Shown here piece by piece: positions 7,140 through 13,529 of a stretch of DNA of 64,000 bases. The notes below the pieces were generated by a model. That model made no database searches. It worked only from the letters and a program-made list of their open reading frames with translations, and was not told the DNA's origin. The translations under genes were made by a program, and so were the position numbers. Within the stretch, counting starts at the first letter, position 1. Every line of letters starts with the position of its first letter. The DNA comes from an uncultured Rhodospirillales bacterium (GTDB taxonomy: Bacteria > Pseudomonadota > Alphaproteobacteria > Rhodospirillales > JABHCV01): contig CALKND010000017.1 in NCBI GenBank assembly GCA_938092065.1, positions 1 through 64,000 of the forward strand, written 5' to 3'.

Positions 7140-7443
7140 ATGATGTTGATATTTCCTTCTGTTCCGAACGTTCAAATAACCCAATATTTGGAATATCAAA
7201 AATTTCTTTACGATAAGATTAAAGAACTTCATGAAAGTGAAAAAAGGGTAACGCCGCACTGCCCAATGGTTGGGTGAAAAAGGATATAAGACCGTTCGAG
7301 GTAAAAGGCTCTTTGCTAATCACGTATACTCAATCTTAAAACGCAAACGCGAGGGGGATATTAAACAGAACCATGAGGTTCAGACTGAGTACCGCAACTT
7401 CTTTCTGGAATTTGTTGAGTGTAAACTGATCAATTTAGACTAG
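7140..7443 (+). pseudogene. HTH/recombinase-like gene remnant, frameshifted
   Basis: From ATG 7140 one frame encodes 45 residues with the helix YLEYQKFLYDKIKELHES, then stops at 7275-7277. The family-like continuation is in another frame from 7264: QWLGEKGYKTVRGKRLF, then ANHVYSILKRKREGD and a tail to TAG at 7441-7443. The 'WLxEKGYKTxRGKxF-(4)-HVxSIxKRK' pattern is the small winged/HTH domain seen in resolvase-like recombinases and in a family of marine alphaproteobacterial ORFs. The frameshift lies between about 7225 and 7264. A C8 run (7131-7138) sits just before the ATG. Confidence 0.6.
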
Positions 7444-7479
7444 AATTCTATCCTCTACCCTATTCTTCATAATTTCTGC

Positions 7480-7491
7480 TAATGTTTGGGA
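7480..7491 (+). promoter_or_regulatory. Leaderless-type promoter box of the ORF at 7492
   Basis: AATTTCTGC precedes a TAATGT hexamer (7480-7485), followed by 6 nt and then ATG 7492. The layout is identical to the boxes at 2625 and 5346. Confidence 0.4.
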
Positions 7492-7551
7492 ATGAAAACT
7501 CTACTCATTTTTTGGGCTATCTTTTTATTCTTTCACCGAGAGTGGTGTTAA
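7492..7551 (+). CDS. 19-residue truncated signal-peptide ORF
   Basis: ATG 7492 opens MKTLLIFWAIFLFFHREWC and stops at TAA 7549-7551. It is the start of the region's secretion module cut short. The GTG of the next gene (7552) follows the stop with no gap, so ribosomes finishing this ORF could reinitiate there. It may act as a leader for translational coupling, or be the scar of a module that landed in front of an existing cytoplasmic gene. Confidence 0.35.
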   Translation: MKTLLIFWAIFLFFHREWC

Positions 7552-7752
7552 GTGTCAGATAACCTAGAGTACAAAATTACGTGCCATTTCTGCTTTGAGG
7601 AATTTGAAATCAATATAGAAACCCAAGAAGATTTTACGGGACATAATACAGAGATTTATGACTGCGTCGTGTGCTGTAACCCGAACAAGCTATCCTATGA
7701 AATCTATAATGGCGAAATCAGTTGTCTAACTGTTAGTGATGGTAACGAATAG
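7552..7752 (+). CDS. CPXCG-type cysteine-rich small protein
   Basis: This is a 66-residue cytoplasmic protein with CHFC (residues 11-14) and CVVCC (about 39-43) separated by an acidic beta segment. This matches the Cys_rich_CPXG family pattern, in which CPxCGE...E-DCxVCC-xP coordinates one zinc. The first motif has Phe in place of the usual Gly after Cys, and a Phe-Glu-Glu follows. The function of the family is not established. It starts at GTG 7552, directly after the stop of the short ORF at 7492 (TAAGTG), with no Shine-Dalgarno sequence, so its expression probably depends on that upstream ORF. Confidence 0.6.
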   Translation: MSDNLEYKITCHFCFEEFEINIETQEDFTGHNTEIYDCVVCCNPNKLSYEIYNGEISCLTVSDGNE

Positions 7753-7802
7753 TTTCTCCACCCATGCCCGAATACAACTTGTCCATTCCTGATATTTCGT
7801 CC

Positions 7803-7814
7803 AAAACTTTCCAT
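7803..7814 (+). promoter_or_regulatory. Leaderless-type promoter box of the gene at 7815
   Basis: A variant box AAAACT (7803-7808), with 6 nt to ATG 7815. The preceding TGC is TCC here, so this is the weakest copy. The gene behind it is a pseudogene. Confidence 0.3.
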
Positions 7815-8383
7815 ATGAAAACAATACTTTCTACATTCTGCCTAACAATTACCGTGCTTCTCGGAAGTATGGGGGTTGGATACGCAGATAAACTCTGGAG
7901 TGCGTTGAAGTCAGGTAATCATTTTGTCTTGATCTGTCACGCTCTTGCACCAGGATTTAGCGATCCTGACTATTTTAATGTTAAAGATTGCAAAACACAG
8001 CGTGTCTTGAGTCACAAAGGACGTTACCAATAAAAAAAATTTGAGACCTCATTCGGATGAATAGGATAGGTAAGGCAGTAGTATATTCTAGTCAGTCGTG
8101 CAGATGTTTAGATACTGCGAGGCTGTTAGACCTTGGTGAGATTTCAGAATTGCCTCCCCTCAATTTATTTTTCGAAAATTTCGACCAAGAAAAAATCCGA
8201 ACCGAGCAAACAATGCAATGGCTTCAAAATGCGCCCTTGGACACCCCTACAGTTCTTGTCAGTCATCAAGTTAATATCTCTGCCTTGACGGAATACTCTC
8301 CCGCGTCAGGAGAGATTGTTTTCCTCCGAAGAACGAATGACGGTTCAATTTCGGTAACTGGAAGCATTCAAACTCTAAATTGA
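7815..8383 (+). pseudogene. Secreted histidine phosphatase family gene, degenerate
   Basis: The true start is ATG 7815, not the upstream in-frame codon at 7764, because the recurrent signal peptide (FCLTITVLLGS) begins there. The first frame continues through LWSALKSGNHFVLICHALAPG to a stop at 8033. The rest (VYSSQSCRCLDTARLL, ELPPLN, PTVLVSHQVNISAL, PASGEIVFLRR) lies in another frame up to 8383. An A8 run after 8032 marks the frameshift, and a TGA stands where GGA is expected (IxDLIR). The catalytic Arg-His pair reads Cys-His (CGT to TGT), so the enzyme would be inactive even if the frame were restored. The second catalytic His (SHQVN) remains. Confidence 0.75.
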
Positions 8384-8633
8384 ATTAAAAAATAATTTCA
8401 AAAGGGACCAATATTTTGGTTTCTAGCAGATAATTTAAAAGACACGTAATTGTTATAAAAATAAAAAATAAGCATTCAACTAGTTACATGTCCTAATTTG
8501 GGCGTGAGTTAACATAATGAGGTTCATCTGTGAGCACATAGGAATTTGCTATGAGGTATTAAAAATCTGATTGTTTGTAATTATTTAATAAATTTTTTTA
8601 TGCGCTATAAAGCAAGTAATCCAGTAATGACTT

Positions 8634-8939
8634 CTATTTTTTAATTAGCCGAATTCTTACTAAAAACCGTTTTTGAATTTTTTTAAAGTAATCAAATTGC
8701 CCAAATATTGATCCAACTACAATCAGTAAAACTTGATAAACTATTAGTATAACTAAAATTCTTAATAGCATATGGACAGCGACGTAGTTTGTAATTTCGT
8801 CTAACTTTAAGTAATTTAGGATTGGTTCAGAGAGCACAACAGACGAACTTCCTGTAATACCAAAGACTATAAAAATTATTATTAAATGTGAAAGTGAGTC
8901 AGCTTTAAAAACTTTTATAAATTTTTCTAACATTTGCAT
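8634..8939 (-). CDS. DUF6787-like small membrane protein
   Basis: This is a 101-residue protein with two membrane segments (about residues 18-40 and 56-80) and a basic tail. FGITGSSSV in the first segment and GSIFGQFDYFKKIQKRF at the end of the second match my memory of the DUF6787 family (ITGSxxx ... FGQFxFFxxxxKR). The function is unknown. Start M1 or M3 are both possible; neither has a clear ribosome site. It is isolated between two non-coding gaps. Confidence 0.6.
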   Translation of the reverse strand: MQMLEKFIKVFKADSLSHLIIIFIVFGITGSSSVVLSEPILNYLKLDEITNYVAVHMLLRILVILIVYQVLLIVVGSIFGQFDYFKKIQKRFLVRIRLIKK

Positions 8940-9104
8940 ACTGTATTGTATTTTTGGGTAAAGTCAGCATATTTAATTCTCATGAAAGTTATTTGAAGCC
9001 GGTGAGTTGGAAAATTACTAGCTCTAGAATTCGTCAGCTCCCATACTAGTAGAGTAGCCGCATTGTCTCCTAGCGATAGCAGAATAGATTATCTTCTAAC
9101 CTCA

Positions 9105-9563
9105 GTGTTCCAAATTAGGGTCATATTACTGACATTATTCACTATTGTTAATTTACTAATATTTTTAAAAGTTGCTTCAGCGGAAACTATTCAAATTGAG
9201 TTTACAGAAAATGACTCGTACAGCATTGAAGTTGCCAGCATTAATGTTGGGGATACCATAGAATGGTTGCCAAAGAATGAGGGGCACAATGTAGAGTTTC
9301 TTAAAGGTCCTAAAATGAACTCGCTGCCAACAAGTTCAAAGATAGACGAGGTTCACTCCGTCGTTTTTAAGTTTCCTGGTGTTTATTTGTATGGTTGCAC
9401 ACCGCATGGTAACATGGGCATGTTAGGCTTAATTATAGTTGGTAATGATTATCACAATTTGGAAGAATTAAAAGAGCTTCAGTTGTCTCGCGTTGCAACT
9501 TCATTTTTGAAACGATTGATTCAAATTGCACATACGTATCCCAAGTCATCCCAATTACAATAA
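9105..9563 (+). CDS. Pseudoazurin-type blue copper protein
   Basis: This is a periplasmic electron carrier. With GTG 9105 the protein has 152 residues and a typical signal peptide ending VASA-ET; an in-frame TTG at 9063 would add 14 residues. Neither start has a ribosome site. The cupredoxin fold shows all four type 1 copper ligands: His in EGHNVEF, then Cys, His and Met in YGCTPHGNMGM. The tail HNLEELKELQLSRVATSFLKRL corresponds to the two C-terminal helices of pseudoazurins. Such proteins donate electrons to nitrite or N2O reductases or to cytochrome peroxidases; none of these is in the window. Confidence 0.8.
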   Translation: MFQIRVILLTLFTIVNLLIFLKVASAETIQIEFTENDSYSIEVASINVGDTIEWLPKNEGHNVEFLKGPKMNSLPTSSKIDEVHSVVFKFPGVYLYGCTPHGNMGMLGLIIVGNDYHNLEELKELQLSRVATSFLKRLIQIAHTYPKSSQLQ

Positions 9564-9780
9564 ACAGTAACGCACATAGGCAAACAAATGTTTTCCAGAA
9601 ATGTTCATTGTGAGTACTAAAAACCGAAAAATTCAGGGTTTTAAGTAATCGCATTAATGGTCGTTAGATAAAAAAGTCAGAGTTAACTGGTGAAAAAAAT
9701 CAGTTGCGTATTAGGGAACAGGTACTGTTATCCAATGAAACACGCTCCGTTGCTAAGGAGTAGTTGGTGAGCATGGATTT

Positions 9781-9813
9781 CGTACACGTGTCCGTAGAAA
9801 ATACAAAGTGTGT
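9781..9813 (+). pseudogene. Decayed C-terminus of a Sel1-repeat gene (copy 3)
   Basis: The DNA GTGTCCGTAGAAAATACAAA (9788-9807) nearly equals the Sel1 tail DNA at 562-581 (one difference in 20), and one frame reads RTRVRRKYKVC against RECVRKKYKG. It is a short scrap without the stop context seen in copies 1 and 2. Confidence 0.45.
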
Positions 9814-9821
9814 TTGATAAG

Positions 9822-9959
9822 ATGTCCAATCCAAAAATGATTAAAACAAGTTGTGGAATTGAAAAATACCACCAATTACAAAAAGACACATCTTTGTGGG
9901 GTAAACTAAGATTTATATGGTTTGTGGTGATTGCCACCCTGAGGGATTTTAATAAATGA
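9822..9959 (+). CDS. Possible 45-residue ORF of unknown function
   Basis: ATG 9822 to TGA 9959 starts MSNPKMIKTSCGIEKYHQL and continues LRFIWFVVIATLRDFNK, with one possible membrane segment near the end. The composition looks protein-like, but there is no ribosome site and no recognised family. It could be a real short membrane peptide or a truncated remnant, as it lies directly after a Sel1 scrap. Confidence 0.25.
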   Translation: MSNPKMIKTSCGIEKYHQLQKDTSLWGKLRFIWFVVIATLRDFNK

Positions 9960-10019
9960 TGATAAAAGAAGGCGCTAACAATCAGCAAAACTTAACAGAT
10001 CCTGAACTAACGAAAACTG

Positions 10020-10400
10020 ATGTTATTGATTGCTGACATCGTTCTAGTTTTTCATTTCTTCGTTGTGATTTTTGTCACCTTTGGTTTTTTTCTTATACCT
10101 ATTGGTTACAAGCATGGTTGGGATTGGATTAAAAATAGAAAATTAAGAATATTACATTGTGGATTGATGATATTCATCACGTTAGAAATATTATTGGGAA
10201 TAACCTGCCCACTTACTTCGATTGAAAATAGTTTACGTGGAATTAATCAACACAAATCATTTATTGCATATTGGATTAAGCAAATAATTTACTGGGATTT
10301 TCCGACCCAATTTTTTTTTGTATTGTATTGTATATTTTTAGGATGGACATTTTTAATGTGGAAACTTTGCCCACCAACAAAAATAAAGGGAATTAGTTGA
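10020..10400 (+). CDS. DUF2784 membrane protein
   Basis: This is a 126-residue protein with four hydrophobic segments (about residues 4-28, 45-65, 82-90 and 93-113). The family landmarks are the opening ADIVLVFHFFVVIFVTFG, HCGLMIFITLEILLGITCPLT in the second helix, and ENSLRG after it. This is the DUF2784 pattern (LAD-x-VLxxHxxFVxFxxxG ... CPLTxxENxLR). The function is unknown. The gene has normal length for the family. No ribosome site is evident. Confidence 0.8.
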   Translation: MLLIADIVLVFHFFVVIFVTFGFFLIPIGYKHGWDWIKNRKLRILHCGLMIFITLEILLGITCPLTSIENSLRGINQHKSFIAYWIKQIIYWDFPTQFFFVLYCIFLGWTFLMWKLCPPTKIKGIS

Positions 10401-10563
10401 ATAAAAACTTTATTCATCATATCTACCATAATGCTCTCATCCATCAGTTTAGGAAAAGAGAAAGTATATTTGCGAAGATTGTACTCATGGTGACATCTCT
10501 GAGAATACTGAAAAAGTCAGATACTGTTGGGTTGTAAGTAATTTAAAATATTATTCGTTCTAA
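10401..10563 (+). pseudogene. Remnant of a small secreted protein (start codon lost)
   Basis: Directly after the DUF2784 stop, the frame from ATA 10401 reads IKTLFIISTIMLSSISLG, a signal peptide of the MKTL type with ATA in place of ATG. It continues KEKVYL and soon stops. A second frame carries CEDCTHGDISENTEKVRYCWVVSN, a Cys-containing mature part, to TAA 10561-10563. Start mutation plus frameshift mark a pseudogene. The family is not recognised. Confidence 0.5.
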
Positions 10564-10745
10564 AGTCTCTTTGTAGTTGGTGAGTTTTCCACATGTCTCT
10601 AACAAACCCAATCAACCTTAGAAACTAATATCATTTTAAAGGTAGAGTGGGACACAAATGGGATGTAATTTTATATATATAATAGTAGCTTATAATTTTT
10701 TATTAATCCAAACTTATTAAATAAACTACACAGGAGAATTTTTCG

Positions 10746-11825
10746 ATGCCGTTAAAGACGACAACAATTGGCGCCTTCCCAAAGCCAGAGTCAACGCCAG
10801 TTGGCGATTGGTTCTTGGCGAATAAAAGTAAAGAAGAAAAAAAAGCCTCTAAGGGGCTCCTAGAAAATTGGACGCCAGGGCAGTATGAAGATGCTTTACA
10901 GGAAGCTGGAGTTGGTGCTGAAAAGAGATTTCTTCAAGCTACGGAAGAGTTAATTAATGATCAAGTAAATGCTGGAATTGACGTCCCCACTGATGGAGAG
11001 GTTAGGAGAGAAAACTACATACACTATCAATGCCGTAGATTGGTTGGGGTTAGTTTTCAAGATGTCACCCATCGTGCAGTTCGTGATGATGCATATGAGG
11101 CGGATTTGCCAACTATTGTATCGCCGATAAGTCTTAATGAAACCAGATTGGACACAGACTGGAAAGTTGCTCAACAGTTTACAAAAAAGCCTGTAAAGAT
11201 AACTTTGCCGGGACCAATGACTATAGCTGATTCAATAGCGAATAATTATTATTCAGATGACAAAATTATGGGTGCTGATTTAGCAGCGGCATTAAATAAA
11301 GAAGTGAAGGCGCTCGCTGACGCTGGATGTAAATATATTCAGATTGACGAACCTGTTTTTGCACGTAAACCTGAAGAAGCTCTTGAATATGGTTTTGAAA
11401 ACCTTGAGAGAACACTCCATGGGATTCCCGAAGAAATTAACCGCGTTGTTCATATGTGCTGTGGGTATCCAAGTTCCCTTGATGCAGAGGATTATAAAAA
11501 AGCTGATAGAGACGCTTATTTAAAGATTGTTGATGCGATTGAAGATTCCTCTATAGACGAAGTTTCAATTGAAGATGCCCATCGGCACAATGATCTTATG
11601 ATTCTTGAAAAATTTTCAAAAACAAAAGTGATACTGGGCGTTGTTGACATTGCTCGTAGCAGAATGGAAAGCGTTGAAGAAGTTAGGGCTAGATTACTCA
11701 AGGCACTAGAACATATTGATCGAGATAGATTAATAGCTGGACCCGATTGCGGCCTTGGTTTTTTCACTCGGGAGCAAGCAATTGATAAAATGAAAATTAT
11801 GTCTGAAGCAGCACATTCCATATAA
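10746..11825 (+). CDS. MetE C-terminal-like (core-MetE) methyltransferase
   Basis: This is a 359-residue protein corresponding only to the catalytic half of cobalamin-independent methionine synthase (full MetE is about 750). The zinc/homocysteine site is visible: HMC with His236 and Cys238, and Cys335 in PDCGLG. The start region (TTTIGAFPKP) is the family's first strand, and LPGPMTIAD and IDEPVF are in place. Short MetE-like proteins can methylate homocysteine from a donor other than the folate bound by full MetE; the donor here cannot be deduced. GGAG lies 9 nt before ATG. It is the first core gene after the accessory zone, 345 bp from the last accessory remnant. Confidence 0.85.
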   Translation: MPLKTTTIGAFPKPESTPVGDWFLANKSKEEKKASKGLLENWTPGQYEDALQEAGVGAEKRFLQATEELINDQVNAGIDVPTDGEVRRENYIHYQCRRLVGVSFQDVTHRAVRDDAYEADLPTIVSPISLNETRLDTDWKVAQQFTKKPVKITLPGPMTIADSIANNYYSDDKIMGADLAAALNKEVKALADAGCKYIQIDEPVFARKPEEALEYGFENLERTLHGIPEEINRVVHMCCGYPSSLDAEDYKKADRDAYLKIVDAIEDSSIDEVSIEDAHRHNDLMILEKFSKTKVILGVVDIARSRMESVEEVRARLLKALEHIDRDRLIAGPDCGLGFFTREQAIDKMKIMSEAAHSI

Positions 11826-12058
11826 AAAAATAGGATTTTTTTGGTTTGTAAACGTGATGCTAATAGTAAAAATATTATGTATCACTTTTGTACAAACTTA
11901 AAAAGCATGCTGGACGCAAACTTTTTTGCGGACATGAAAAGGTTCCACTCAGAAAAATAAATCAATTTTTGTCTATTTCAACTATTGAATGGACTTATTA
12001 CTACACACATCTATTTGAGTCTCTGACGTCCTGCAAAATTAATACTAGTGAGGCTGTA

Positions 12059-13510
12059 TTGGAAATAAATGATTTATCCTTATTTAGGGATCAGTGTTAT
12101 GTGGATGGTCAATGGGCCACTGCGGACAATGGTGCGACCTTTGGTGTCTATAATCCAGCAGATGGTTCAAAGCTGGGAGAAGTCCCGCAAATGGGTCAAG
12201 CTGAAACAGCCCGCGCTATTGATGCCGCCGCTGCTGCTCTACCCGCCTGGGCGTCAAGAACTGCCAAAGAAAGATCAAGAATCCTGAGGCGCTGGTACGA
12301 ACTTATTTTGGAAAATCAGCAAGATTTGGCGACTATTATGACTTCGGAAATGGGAAAGCCGATAGCTGAGGCATTGGGTGAGATTGTCTATGGTGCATCC
12401 TTCATCGAGTGGTTTGCAGAAGAAACTAAACGTATTTATGGAGACACAATACCAGCGGCTTCTGCAGATCGGCGTATTGTCGTAATTAAGCAACCTATAG
12501 GTGTTGTTGCTTCGATCACACCATGGAATTTCCCTAACGCGATGATTACCCGCAAATGTTCTCCTGCTCTTGCTGCTGGTTGCTCTGTCGTTATAAAACC
12601 TGCAGAAGATACCCCATTTTCAGCACTAGCCTTGGCTGAACTGGCCGAGCGCGCAGGTATGCCCAAGGGGGTCATTAATATTGTTACTGGTTTTCCAGTG
12701 GAAATTGGAAAGGAAATGACATCTAACCCTAAGGTTCGCAAGCTGTCGTTCACGGGCTCTACTCCGGTTGGCAAGTTGCTTATGAAACAGTGTGCAGATA
12801 CGGTTAAGAAAGTGTCTATGGAACTCGGCGGAAATGCACCGTTTATTGTTTTTGATGATGCTGACCTAGATGCAGCTGTTGTGGGTGCTATGGCCTCGAA
12901 ATTCCGTAACACAGGCCAGACCTGTGTTTGCGCCAATCGTTTTCTTGTGCAAGATGATGTTTATGAAGAATTCACCAGAAAACTAGCCAAGGCTATTGGC
13001 AAATTGAGTCTAGGTCCAGGCTTGGCCCATGATTCAACACAGGGACCATTAATAAATAAAAAAGCACTGGAAAAGGTAGAAACCTTAGTCGATGATGCCA
13101 TCGATAAAGGAGCTATAGTCATTCTTGGCGGTAAGCGAAGTGATCTAGGTCATACTTTTTATGAGCCGACGGTCATAACCAACATGGATACTTCTATGCA
13201 CATGGCGTCAGAGGAAATATTTGGACCAGTTGCGCCCCTCTACCGTTTTAAAACTGAAGAGGAAGCGGTCACAATGGCCAATGATACACCTTTCGGATTA
13301 GCTGCTTATTTTTATTCACGGGATATTGGCCGAGTTTGGCGAGTTTCTGAAGTCTTAGAATATGGCATGGTTGGCGCAAATGAAGGCACTATTTCATCTG
13401 AAGTTGCCCCATTTGGCGGCATCAAAGAATCTGGTGTAGGTCGCGAAGGCTCAAAGTATGGCATTGAGGAATTTCTTGAAATTAAATACATGTGCTTTGG
13501 CGGCCTGTAA
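12059..13510 (+). CDS. gabD: NAD(P)-dependent succinate-semialdehyde dehydrogenase
   Basis: This aldehyde dehydrogenase oxidises succinate semialdehyde to succinate, closing the GABA shunt. An open frame reaches back to 11888, but homologous sequence begins at INDLSLFRDQCYVDGQW, so TTG 12059 (AGTGAGG upstream) is chosen. That gives 483 residues, the normal GabD length, and places the catalytic Cys at 289 (GQTC). Other landmarks are ITPWNFP, SFTGSTPVGK for NAD binding, MELGGNAPFIV with the general-base Glu, and EIFGPVAP. The C-terminal region has PFGGIKESGVGREGSKYG as in GabD. It precedes gor by 19 bp and is probably co-transcribed with it. Confidence 0.9.
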   Translation: MEINDLSLFRDQCYVDGQWATADNGATFGVYNPADGSKLGEVPQMGQAETARAIDAAAAALPAWASRTAKERSRILRRWYELILENQQDLATIMTSEMGKPIAEALGEIVYGASFIEWFAEETKRIYGDTIPAASADRRIVVIKQPIGVVASITPWNFPNAMITRKCSPALAAGCSVVIKPAEDTPFSALALAELAERAGMPKGVINIVTGFPVEIGKEMTSNPKVRKLSFTGSTPVGKLLMKQCADTVKKVSMELGGNAPFIVFDDADLDAAVVGAMASKFRNTGQTCVCANRFLVQDDVYEEFTRKLAKAIGKLSLGPGLAHDSTQGPLINKKALEKVETLVDDAIDKGAIVILGGKRSDLGHTFYEPTVITNMDTSMHMASEEIFGPVAPLYRFKTEEEAVTMANDTPFGLAAYFYSRDIGRVWRVSEVLEYGMVGANEGTISSEVAPFGGIKESGVGREGSKYGIEEFLEIKYMCFGGL

Positions 13511-13529
13511 ACAAGCCTAGGATTTATAT

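Noticed and set aside
9433-9654. 73-codon minus-strand ORF with one hydrophobic segment
   Set aside because: It overlaps the C-terminal helices of the pseudoazurin, whose sequence is family-like in this stretch, and has no ribosome site.
9728-9988. 86-codon minus-strand ORF
   Set aside because: It covers the Sel1 scrap and the small plus-strand ORF, has low-complexity composition and no ribosome site.
11824-11842. A7-TAGGA-T7 palindrome after the MetE-like gene
   Set aside because: Pure A/T stem is too weak for a convincing terminator, although it may assist termination.
11888-12058. N-terminal extension of the gabD open frame
   Set aside because: Homology to GabD begins at INDLSLF; the chosen TTG start gives the normal length and puts the catalytic Cys at 289. 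The extension looks like translated intergenic DNA.
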